A stretch of DNA of 64,000 nt from Planctomycetota bacterium (lineage in GTDB: Bacteria > Planctomycetota > Phycisphaerae > Phycisphaerales > UBA5793): positions 1,524,581 to 1,588,580 of the forward strand of contig JABFGK010000001.1 of the NCBI GenBank assembly GCA_013112555.1. Direction: 5' to 3'. Each line of letters begins with the position of its first letter. The stretch's first letter is position 1. The notes beneath the pieces were generated by a model. That model saw only the letters and a program-made list of their open reading frames with translations. It was not told the origin of the DNA and ran no database searches. Shown piece by piece: positions 1-7,726 of this stretch. Position numbers and translations under genes: made by a program.

Positions 1-2
1 GC

Positions 3-866
3 GCCGGGGCAGCGTATGTACTCGACAAGAGTAAGGACTGGCTGGTCACGCCGTATCGTGAAAACGCCGGCCTGTTCTGGCACGGCCTGCCGATGGAGTA
101 CATCCTCTGGCACTGGATGGGGGATGAGCGGGGCAACCAGATTCCGGAAGGGCTGTGCCAGACGCCGATCTCGATCCCGATCGGGACGCAGCCTTTGCAT
201 GCCGTCGGCTTTGCCTGGGCTGCCAAATACCGGAAGGAGAACGCTGTAGCGGTCACCTTCTTCGGCGACGGGGCCAGCTCCGAGGGGGATGTCCACGAGG
301 CACTGAACTTTGCGACCACTATGAAGTTGCCGATGGTGTTCTGCTGTCAGAACAACGGGTGGGCCATCTCGACGCCGTTGGAGCGGAACGTGGCAGCCGA
401 GGTGGTTGCCCAGCGCGGCCTGGCCTACGGCGCCCACTGCATTCAATGTGACGGTAACGACATTTTCGCCGTCGTCAAAGTCATGCGCGAGGCAGTTGAA
501 CGGGCTCGCAACGACTTCGAAGTGACATTTGTCGAGATGGTGACGTATCGCATGGGCGATCACACGACGGCCGACGATGCTCGGCGGTATCGTGATTCCT
601 CAAATCTGGAGGATTGGGAGAAGAAGGATCCGCTGCGCCGCCTGCGCATCTATCTTGAGGCCGAAGGGGCCTGGGACGACGCGAAGCAGGAGGCACTCGA
701 GGCGCAGGCTGCTGAGCATGTGCGCGAAGTTGTCAAGACGGCTGAGGGAATCGAGGCACCCAAGACCGCTGACATATTTGATTACACGTTTGCCGAGTTG
801 CCGCAGGACCTGATCGAGCAGCGTGAACGAATGCGGACGACTTCGATCGGGCTGGGGTGTGACTAA
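3..866 (+). CDS. pdhA: Pyruvate dehydrogenase E1 component, alpha subunit (5' partial)
   Basis: E1 alpha subunit of a 2-oxoacid dehydrogenase complex; it decarboxylates pyruvate using thiamine diphosphate and passes the acetyl group to E2. The reading frame is open from base 3, so the N-terminus lies outside the window. The ThDP/Mg site is clear: GDGASSEGDVHEALNFA followed by QNNGWAIS. The phosphorylation-loop region reads YRMGDHTTADDARRYR. The acetyl-transferring (pyruvate) assignment rather than branched-chain is likely from the single-chain alpha architecture but not certain. No beta-subunit gene follows; the next sequence is a minus-strand RHS remnant. Confidence 0.9.
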   Translation, partial: AGAAYVLDKSKDWLVTPYRENAGLFWHGLPMEYILWHWMGDERGNQIPEGLCQTPISIPIGTQPLHAVGFAWAAKYRKENAVAVTFFGDGASSEGDVHEALNFATTMKLPMVFCCQNNGWAISTPLERNVAAEVVAQRGLAYGAHCIQCDGNDIFAVVKVMREAVERARNDFEVTFVEMVTYRMGDHTTADDARRYRDSSNLEDWEKKDPLRRLRIYLEAEGAWDDAKQEALEAQAAEHVREVVKTAEGIEAPKTADIFDYTFAELPQDLIEQRERMRTTSIGLGCD

Positions 867-959
867 CAGATCGGCAGCACATCCGGCTCAATCGGCTGCA
901 GCGACGTATGACCGGCCAATGATCGCATGAGCGTCCCGCCCACCGTGAAGTGATCGCTA

Positions 960-1640
960 TTAATAAGGGTCGCATCCATCCCCATCCCCATCGAGATCAT
1001 TCGGCCAATGATGGCGCGCCACGCCATAGGCGTTGTATTCCACACGCTCTATCAGGACCGCTGTTTCATCGACCATCGCGACTGTACTGAACTGCGCGTC
1101 AGACAGGTAGTAGAACGGCCCTTGGTCCTCTTCATCCCCATAGTCGCCGTCGGCGTTGCCGTCGATCCGCTTCATGACCGCGTCATCGATGTACCGCAGC
1201 CCCCAGACCTGCTGTGCGATCGCATCGACGCCGGGACTTGAGACGTAGTCATCGTCGATGTGCTCTTCCAGAAGTTGCCAGTTGGCAGAGTAGTACATGG
1301 TCCGTTCTTCGTCGAGCGTGTTGAACGGGGTCGCTGTGGCCTCGCGCTTGATCACACGCCAATGTAGACCATTGTATTCAAACTCGTTGCGGGTGTACCA
1401 GGTCTGGCCGGCACCGTTTTCGACCTTCACCAGCCGATTCCAGGCATCGTGCGTATAGCGATTACCGCCTGAGGCGGACGTTTGCTGGGTGCGCATATTC
1501 CCGGCGTCGTCGTATGCCAGGGCGAACGCGTTCTGGCCGTCGTCCGGATCGCGCGCCGTCAACTCATTGGCCATGTTATGGGAGCGGTCCTCGGTTTCGC
1601 CGGTGTTCGTTCAATCACCAGCACCCGTGATGACAGTGTC
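960..1640 (-). pseudogene. Truncated RHS-repeat core fragment (orphan copy)
   Basis: A broken second copy of the RHS core found intact at about 3540-4180. Conserved stretches include YDDAGNMRTQQT, RYTHDAWNRLVKVENGAG and EEDQGPFYYLSDAQFSTVAM. Reading upstream of the ATG at 1574, similarity continues (TGETEDRSHN) but an in-frame TGA interrupts it near 1605. At the 3' end the reading frame stops right after the first calcium-loop motif (DLDGDGDG), so the dockerin-like part, the YDPLLGRWLERDP motif and any toxin tip are missing. It lies downstream of the immunity gene, as expected for a remnant left by toxin-tip replacement. It is probably non-functional, but may serve as recombination substrate. 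Confidence 0.8.
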
Positions 1641-1676
1641 GCTCTCAGACCCGCTGTCAACTTAATACCAACCTAT

Positions 1677-2441
1677 TCATCTATGGCAATTTCGCTCTTT
1701 GATAAGTGCCTTGACTAAACTAACAGCCTGTTGGTGCTTGGGCGAGAATTCCGCATTCTTCAGCGCCAACTCAAGAGCACGTCCGATAGGTACTCCCGCC
1801 TCAAACAGCATCCTCATGATGCCGCACGCGTTCCTGATGGCCGCTTGCTCCATAAGGCTATGACCGGCTACATTGGTATCCTCTAGCCCTACCTGTCCTG
1901 TGTCAAGCAAGACACTAAGACCATCGACATCATCCTGCGCTAACGCAATCTTAAGGGGTGACACCTCACTCTCGAGGACACTGACAAATGAACTAATAAA
2001 CGCGGCAAAGGAGTCGTATAGCCTGTAGTTAATCTGCTCGCCAAGCTGAGCGGGATGTGGCTTAGCAAAGCCTGCATAGTAGTCATGAAAGTACACCGCG
2101 CCTTGATTGTGTCTAGCAACACCAATGCATATCATACTCCCGTCCGCTACATCAGCGATAGGTAACAGGTCTGACGTATTCTCTTCACAGAATACACGAT
2201 ACCTCCAAACTAAATCACGCGCGTCGGTGTCACTTAGCGCGGAGAGAAAGTACCGTATTTGCATTCGATCGTTGCCTCGTGGTAGGCGGGACATGAATTC
2301 GTTGGGTCTAGGATGTCCACCATTGCTCTCCAGCAGGAACTCTCTGTATTGATTTGGCAAACAGACACCTAGCTCCTCCTCTACTCTGTGCAGATCTGCA
2401 CTGCTGATCCGTCTACCTTGCATATCCATCGAGCACCTCAT
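1677..2441 (-). CDS. SUKH (SMI1/KNR4-like) immunity protein with ankyrin-like C-terminus
   Basis: Probable immunity protein for the toxin encoded immediately upstream. The N-terminal half resembles the SMI1/KNR4 (SUKH) fold: ELGVCLPNQYREFLLESNGG is the typical opening helix-turn, followed by ADGSMICIGVARHNQGAVYF. From about residue 155 the sequence changes to ankyrin-like helices (VDGLSVLLDTGQVGLEDTN, MRMLFEAGVPIGRALELALK). The ATG at 2441 follows a GGAGGAG ribosome-binding site. A TTG at 2456 overlaps the toxin stop and would add five residues. Base composition is visibly more AT-rich than the housekeeping neighbours, which suggests transfer. SUKH proteins are established immunity partners of nuclease toxins; binding to this particular toxin is inferred from position. 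Confidence 0.8.
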   Translation of the reverse strand: MRCSMDMQGRRISSADLHRVEEELGVCLPNQYREFLLESNGGHPRPNEFMSRLPRGNDRMQIRYFLSALSDTDARDLVWRYRVFCEENTSDLLPIADVADGSMICIGVARHNQGAVYFHDYYAGFAKPHPAQLGEQINYRLYDSFAAFISSFVSVLESEVSPLKIALAQDDVDGLSVLLDTGQVGLEDTNVAGHSLMEQAAIRNACGIMRMLFEAGVPIGRALELALKNAEFSPKHQQAVSLVKALIKERNCHR

Positions 2442-2452
2442 GTCTCCTCCGT

Positions 2453-4309
2453 TCAACCTCCGTCTCTACAACATCCGGCTGCCTTCAGCGCCACACCACC
2501 AGTATGGCCTGTCTTGCTGTGAATATTCTCAGGGACGAGGGTCATCGTTCTTCCATCAGGCTCATGATGCCAGACAAAACCCTCAGGAGTCTCGTCGAAG
2601 CCCGCCAGCTCGTTTGCCATGCGGGCATCAATTGTGCGATTGCCGGTGAAGCCTTTCTTTAGGCGTACGCGCTCCTTTGCAACGCTTGAGAAGTCAGGGA
2701 ACCCATCTGCGTCAAATGGGATGCCAGTCTTGTCGTGGACGCCTCCAGCAAGGCGTACGTTTCGAATGATGATCCCAGCAGCGAACGCCGCCTGAAAGCC
2801 TGCCTCCGCAAGTGCATCGCCTGCAGTGATCCACCTATTCTCGTAAAGTGCATTGTATCCAATCCAGACCATAAGCGCGTGTGCAACCTCGAGATCGATG
2901 CCTGCCTGTAATGCATCAGTGTTGGAGGAGCCATAAATGTCTAACACTGCAGCTGCAGAGCACTCGTTCGCGTCGCAAAGCATGTTTAGTGGCGAGCACT
3001 TGATCACATCTTTGGGAAGGGCACGCCAGCCAAAGATGGGATTCCACTTGTCCGATGGTGTCGTCTCGTAATAGATGGTAACACACACCATACACTTCTG
3101 CTGGGTTGCGTCCCACTTGATCCTGGGGCTAGAGATCATGCGTCTCTTGAGGCCACTGGGATCAATGGCGCTCTGAGGCTGTGCTCCCACATACTCATAC
3201 AGCCCCATGCTTCCCCAGTATCCGATCGGATCCCTCTCCAACCATCTGCCCAGCAGCGGATCATAGTGCCGGAAGCGAACGGTATAGATCCCAACCGGCC
3301 AATTGAAGACATACCCGTCGTACCCGATCGAGTTGTCCGTACTCAGAGACCGGGAGATGCGTCCGGCCGCCAGCGCCGGCAGCACGCTGGAGCCGTAGTG
3401 GTTGATTGAGTATGAATAGTCCGCACCATCCACATCGCCATCACGGTCGAAGTCGCAGTTGGCGCGATACTCAGCCTCATCGATGGTGTGGCCGCCGGTC
3501 CCCTTCGCAGCACTGAAGACTGCTCCATCGGCTGCGTCATTTCCGTCCCCATCACCATCAAGATCATTCGGCCAGTGATGGCGCGCTATGCCGTACGCAT
3601 TGTAATCCACGCGCTCGATCAGCACCGCCATCTCATCCACCATCGCAATCGTGCTGAACTGCGCATCGGTCAGGTAGTAAAATGGACCTTGGTCCTCTTC
3701 ATCCCCATAGTCGCCGTCGGCGTTGCCGTCGATCCGCTTCATGACCGCATCGTCGATGTACCGCAGACCCCAGACCTGTTGAGCGATTGCATCGACGCCG
3801 GGATCGGACACGTAGTCGTCGTCGATGTGCTCTTCCAGAAGTTGCCAGTTGGCCGAGTAGTACATGGTCCGTTCTTCGTCGAGTGTGTTGAACGGCGTGC
3901 TCGTGGCCTCGCGCTTGATCACACGCCAGTGCAGGCCATTGTATTCAAACTCGTTGCGTGTGTACCAGGTCTGGCCGGCCCCGTTTTCGACCTTCACCAA
4001 CCGATTCCACGCATCGTGGGTATAGCGATTGCCCCCTGTGGAGGTCGTCTGCTGGGTCCGCATGTTGCCGGCATCGTCATAGGCTAGGGCAAACGCGCTC
4101 TGGCCGTCGTCCGGGTCGCGCGTCGTCAACTCATTGGCCAGGTTGTGGGAGCGGTCCTCAGTTTCGCCGGAATCCAGGTAGTCCCCGTCACCCGTGGTAT
4201 CCGTATCGATCTCAGACCAGGTGCCCAGCATGTCGAGTGACCACTGCTGGCTGCCTACGCCGTCGTGCCAGGTGCTAGGGCCACCATACACGTCTGACCA
4301 TCCTGCCAT
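2453..4309 (-). CDS. RHS-repeat core protein tip with dockerin-like loops and C-terminal WHH (HNH/EndoVII) nuclease toxin
   Basis: The tip of a polymorphic toxin. From the N-terminus: RHS/YD repeats (YDDAGNMRTQQT, RYTHDAWNRLVKVENGAG); two calcium-loop motifs (DLDGDGDGNDAADG and DFDRDGDVDGADYSYSI) like a dockerin; and the RHS-associated core (RFRHYDPLLGRWLERDPIG, LYEYVGAQPQSAIDPSG). After that the tail is unique and more AT-rich. Its end carries GNRTIDARMANELAG and WHHEPDGRTMTLVPENIHS, matching the WHH nuclease family of the HNH/EndoVII superfamily. The start is provisional: RHS similarity begins near 4309 and the frame remains open antisense to ribH, so the long secretion-competent N-terminal part is missing. 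The partner immunity gene follows, almost overlapping the stop. Confidence 0.8.
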   Translation of the reverse strand: MAGWSDVYGGPSTWHDGVGSQQWSLDMLGTWSEIDTDTTGDGDYLDSGETEDRSHNLANELTTRDPDDGQSAFALAYDDAGNMRTQQTTSTGGNRYTHDAWNRLVKVENGAGQTWYTRNEFEYNGLHWRVIKREATSTPFNTLDEERTMYYSANWQLLEEHIDDDYVSDPGVDAIAQQVWGLRYIDDAVMKRIDGNADGDYGDEEDQGPFYYLTDAQFSTIAMVDEMAVLIERVDYNAYGIARHHWPNDLDGDGDGNDAADGAVFSAAKGTGGHTIDEAEYRANCDFDRDGDVDGADYSYSINHYGSSVLPALAAGRISRSLSTDNSIGYDGYVFNWPVGIYTVRFRHYDPLLGRWLERDPIGYWGSMGLYEYVGAQPQSAIDPSGLKRRMISSPRIKWDATQQKCMVCVTIYYETTPSDKWNPIFGWRALPKDVIKCSPLNMLCDANECSAAAVLDIYGSSNTDALQAGIDLEVAHALMVWIGYNALYENRWITAGDALAEAGFQAAFAAGIIIRNVRLAGGVHDKTGIPFDADGFPDFSSVAKERVRLKKGFTGNRTIDARMANELAGFDETPEGFVWHHEPDGRTMTLVPENIHSKTGHTGGVALKAAGCCRDGG

Positions 4310-4404
4310 TTGACCATCCGGCCGATCCCCCGTGATTCCAGGTGTGTGTGGACACTTCCCTCTCCCGTGCCCTAGCATCGGTCCGTCGAAGACCAGAGGG
4401 CATG

Positions 4405-5490
4405 ATGGCACAGCAGAAGTCGCAGATTCAACCAGACGCGTCCGGACTCCGTATCGGGATCGCTGTAAGCCGATATCATGCATGGGCCACCGAGCCGATG
4501 CAGGAGGGGGCTGTGGCCCGGTTTGTGCGTCTGGGTGGGGATGAATCGCGGCTGACCATCGTGCCGGCTGCCGGTGCCTGGGAACTGGTGGCCGCGGCCG
4601 AGCAGTTGATGGCAGCGGAGCTGGTGGATGCCGTCGTGGCACTCGGCGTCGTGATTCGAGGCGAGACGCCGCACTTTGACTACATCTGTCAGGGTGTGAC
4701 GCAGGGCCTCGTCGAGCTGACGGCTCGCAAGGGCATCCCGGTCGGCTACGGCGTCCTGACCTGTGACACGACGGAGCAGGTCAAGGCGAGAGTGGGGGGG
4801 GACATTGGAAACAAGGGCGCCGATGCAATGGAGGCAGCCGTGCTGTCAGCAGTCACGAAGCGAATCACGATGGCCGTAGCCGCCGAATGCGATACGGGAG
4901 GCAGTCCAGCCGACCCGGAATCGCACGACTGCAGCCCGGCCACGCCAGTCAAGCCGCACTATCTTGATCAGGTGGCCCACCGCCGGGCCGTCCGGCTGCT
5001 GGCGCTGCAGATGCTCTATCAGATCGAAGCGCGGCATGGCGAGGATCTCGAGGACATTGAGGAGAGCCTGCTGCAGGCGTGTCGGGATCCCAAAGGGAGT
5101 TTCCCCGGCCTCTGGTCCGTATCATCACTCGACAATGAGGATGATCACAAGGCGGCAATCGACCGAGCCCAGGCAGCCTGGGGCGTGCGTGAGGAGGCTG
5201 ATCGGATCGCCTCGCAACTGGCCCCGGAATGGCCGAGCAATCGGCAGCCCGCCATCGACCGCAACATCATTCGCCTCTGCTGGCATGAGATGAACAGCGG
5301 TGCGATTTCACCAAAGGCAGCAGTGAATGAGGCGATTATCCTGGCCAAGAGTTTCGGGACTGATCGAAGCGCTGCATTTGTCAACGGCGTGCTGGACCGC
5401 ATGCTCAAGATGGTACTGACTGCTGCTGACACCAACGATATCGGCACGGATCCGCCGGCCGATCCCGCTCCCGAAACAGGCAACTCGTAA
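4405..5490 (+). CDS. ribH-nusB: Fused lumazine synthase (RibH) and transcription antitermination factor NusB
   Basis: One open frame holds two enzymes normally encoded by adjacent genes. Residues 1-160 are 6,7-dimethyl-8-ribityllumazine synthase, the penultimate riboflavin step: VPAAGAWEL, ALGVVIRGETPHFDYI with the catalytic-position His at about 90, PVGYGVLTCDTTEQ and NKGADAMEAA. A linker of about 30 residues rich in Pro, Asp and Ser follows. Residues 190-345 are NusB: HRRAVRLLALQMLYQIE at its start and AVNEAIILAKSFGTDRSAAFVNGVLDR cut into the usual C-terminal helices. An AGAGGG site precedes ATGs at 4402 and 4405; the second has better spacing. ftsY follows after 2 bases. A lost stop codon between two former genes would explain the arrangement. 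Confidence 0.87.
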   Translation: MAQQKSQIQPDASGLRIGIAVSRYHAWATEPMQEGAVARFVRLGGDESRLTIVPAAGAWELVAAAEQLMAAELVDAVVALGVVIRGETPHFDYICQGVTQGLVELTARKGIPVGYGVLTCDTTEQVKARVGGDIGNKGADAMEAAVLSAVTKRITMAVAAECDTGGSPADPESHDCSPATPVKPHYLDQVAHRRAVRLLALQMLYQIEARHGEDLEDIEESLLQACRDPKGSFPGLWSVSSLDNEDDHKAAIDRAQAAWGVREEADRIASQLAPEWPSNRQPAIDRNIIRLCWHEMNSGAISPKAAVNEAIILAKSFGTDRSAAFVNGVLDRMLKMVLTAADTNDIGTDPPADPAPETGNS

Positions 5491-5492
5491 CC

Positions 5493-6416
5493 ATGGGTCT
5501 ATTCAAGTCAACATTTGATGTCATCCGCAAAGGCCTGACTCGCACACGCGAGACCTTTGCCGGCGGGCTTCGCTCACTGCTGGCAGGCCGGGCCCTGTCC
5601 AATGATGTCATTGATGAACTCGAAGCCGCTTTGATCCAGGCAGACGTCGGCGTACAAACGTCCGTTCGGCTGATCGAACACCTCCGTGAGGAGTTCAAGG
5701 AAGGGCGGATCAAGAAGGGCGATGAGGTTCTTGAGTTTCTTAAGAACGAGTTGAAGTCCTATTGGCCTGAAGCGGACCGGCGCATCAATCTGGCAGAGAA
5801 GAAGCCGACTGTGATTCTCGTGGCCGGGATCAATGGGTCCGGCAAAACGACGAGTGTTGCCAAGATTGCCAAGAATCTTCGTGACGGCGGGCAGACGGTG
5901 CTCCTGGCAGCAGCCGACACGTTTCGTGCAGGGGCTGTTCACCAGTTAACTATCTGGGCTGAGCGCCTCGGCGTGGAGATTATCCGGGGGCAGCAAAATG
6001 CCGACCCGGCAGCCGTCGCCTTCGATGCGTGTGAGGCAGCCCTGGCCCGCGGCGTGGATGTATTGCTGATCGACACGGCCGGCCGGCTGCATACCCAGCA
6101 CCCGCTCATGCGCCAACTGATTAAGATTCGAGATGTGGTAGCCCGCAAGATCCCCGGCGCACCGCACGAGGTGCTGCTTGTGCTTGATGCCACGACCGGT
6201 CAGAATGCCATTGAACAGGCCCGCCAGTTCAGCCAGGCCGTCGATGTGACCGGTATCTTCCTGGCGAAACTCGATGGGACGGCCAAAGGCGGGATCGTCG
6301 TGGCAATCAGGGACGCCGTCGATATCCCGGTAAAACTGATCGGGATCGGCGAGACTCCGGACGACGTCGAGCCGTTCAATCCCGAGACATTCGTCGACTC
6401 GATGTTTGCCGTGTAA
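5493..6416 (+). CDS. ftsY: Signal recognition particle receptor FtsY
   Basis: SRP-receptor GTPase that docks ribosome-SRP complexes to the membrane translocon. It is a short form of about 307 residues lacking the acidic A domain. It has the N-domain helices (DELEAALIQADVGVQTS) followed by the G domain: GINGSGKTT (P-loop, about residue 112), DTFRAGAVHQL, DTAGRLHTQ, AKLDGTAKGG and GIGETPDDVEPF. The start ATG lies 2 bases after ribH-nusB, so the two are probably cotranscribed and translationally coupled. All nucleotide-binding motifs look intact. Confidence 0.96.
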   Translation: MGLFKSTFDVIRKGLTRTRETFAGGLRSLLAGRALSNDVIDELEAALIQADVGVQTSVRLIEHLREEFKEGRIKKGDEVLEFLKNELKSYWPEADRRINLAEKKPTVILVAGINGSGKTTSVAKIAKNLRDGGQTVLLAAADTFRAGAVHQLTIWAERLGVEIIRGQQNADPAAVAFDACEAALARGVDVLLIDTAGRLHTQHPLMRQLIKIRDVVARKIPGAPHEVLLVLDATTGQNAIEQARQFSQAVDVTGIFLAKLDGTAKGGIVVAIRDAVDIPVKLIGIGETPDDVEPFNPETFVDSMFAV

Positions 6417-6443
6417 TCCCCGGGATGCTGCTACTGTTTGATG

Positions 6444-7502
6444 TTATGTCTCAGTGAACGGCTTGAGGCGCTCCACGGCCCCCTTGCGCGCTGCCGTCAA
6501 CAGCAGGTCGCCCTCATTAACAACCGTATCGGGCTCGGGATTAAACGCAAGCGTCCCACCCTTCGGGATCATCGCAAACACAAGCAGGTCGACGGCGCGC
6601 GGGAGGTTGAGTTCGCGCAGCGACTTCCCAGCCATCGCCGGGTAATCGGAGATACGAACTTCGAGCATCTCGACTTCCTGCCCATGGATGGCCCGTTGCA
6701 CAAAACGGTTCAGGTCCGGCCGGATGGCGGCGTTGGCCAACTGCTGGGCTGCAATGCGGCTCGGGACGGCCACCTGATTCGCGCCGGCGCGCTCCAGCTG
6801 GCTCACGGTTTCAGGGAGGTTGGCGCGCGAGACGATGTGCAACTCCCGGCTCAGGCCGCGTGCGGTCAGCACCACAAAGACATTGGCCGCATCATTGTCG
6901 AGCGTCGCCACCAGCCCGCGGGCGCGTTCGATACGAGCCTTCTTGAGCACGCTTTCCTGAGTGCAGTCGTCTCGGATGGTGAGATAGCCGTGGTTCGTGG
7001 CCGCCTCAGCCAGGTCGTGCTCCTTTTCGATGACAATGACGGGGACTGCCTGGGAAGCCAGCCGTTCGGCCACGAGGCGACCGGTATTGCCGTACCCGCA
7101 GATGATGACGTGGTCCTTTGACGATGTGATTTGTCGTTCCATTCGTCGTGTCTCGAATACATGCAGGATTTCGCCACTGGTCAGCAGCGCGATGAGGTTA
7201 CCAAACGCATAGAGGGTAAAGCCGAGGCCGACGGCAATTACGAACATTGCCCAAACACGCTGTGCATCGCCCATGTGCTCCTCGGGCAGGCTGCCGACGG
7301 TGGAAATCAGGTTCATCGTCTCCCAGAGGCCCAGGAGTACCCCTTCACGGGCGGATTCATGGGGGCGGTTGAGCACGTAGAAGCCTGCGCTGCTGATAAT
7401 CACGACCAGAACCAGCAGGGACAGCGACGAGTACAACCTCCTCCGCAGAGCCATAATGGCCTGGGGCGTGGAAACCTCGCGTCCTTGACTTGGCTCCGGC
7501 AT
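6444..7502 (-). CDS. Two-TM potassium-channel-like protein with TrkA-N/RCK and TrkA-C domains
   Basis: Membrane protein with one TM helix at about 24-45, a pore loop, a second helix at about 85-107, then a cytoplasmic RCK module. The Rossmann motif HVIICGYGNTGR (about 131-142) binds a nucleotide. The C-terminal TrkA-C domain spans about 265-345 (PAMAGKSLRELNLPRAVDLL, VNEGDLLLTAAR). The expected potassium filter TVGYGD is replaced by TVGSLP, so K+ selectivity cannot be assumed. The gene is convergent with ftsY; the stops are 27 bases apart. No strong ribosome-binding site precedes the ATG at 7502, and a later ATG (MALRRRL) is an alternative. Confidence 0.88.
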   Translation of the reverse strand: MPEPSQGREVSTPQAIMALRRRLYSSLSLLVLVVIISSAGFYVLNRPHESAREGVLLGLWETMNLISTVGSLPEEHMGDAQRVWAMFVIAVGLGFTLYAFGNLIALLTSGEILHVFETRRMERQITSSKDHVIICGYGNTGRLVAERLASQAVPVIVIEKEHDLAEAATNHGYLTIRDDCTQESVLKKARIERARGLVATLDNDAANVFVVLTARGLSRELHIVSRANLPETVSQLERAGANQVAVPSRIAAQQLANAAIRPDLNRFVQRAIHGQEVEMLEVRISDYPAMAGKSLRELNLPRAVDLLVFAMIPKGGTLAFNPEPDTVVNEGDLLLTAARKGAVERLKPFTET

Positions 7503-7726
7503 GGTGCGGAATCATAGCGGCCGGGATCGTGCAGGGAATCAACAGCCACCATCACTGCAGGCTGTCACGGGCCCGGCAGCAAGATGTTGTGTACAATGAT
7601 TCAAGTCAGTAGCGGTTGTTGGGTCGAATACAGGATGGAGGGTTATTGGCTACTTGCGGACCGTTGCCGTGTGGCTAGGATACCTGCATTCACGGGCGAA
7701 CCCGCCTGAGATTGGGTGGAGCAAGC

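Noticed and set aside
863..1045. Minus-strand frame between pdhA and the RHS remnant, with a protein-like end (GGTLMRSLAGHTSLQ)
   Set aside because: It begins inside the RHS fragment in the wrong frame, has no ribosome-binding site and no recognisable family; it might be decayed sequence but cannot be supported as a gene.
4310..4642. N-terminal extension of the RHS frame
   Set aside because: This part is antisense to ribH, rich in Pro/Arg and without RHS repeats; the frame is open only because of GC-rich codon structure on the other strand.
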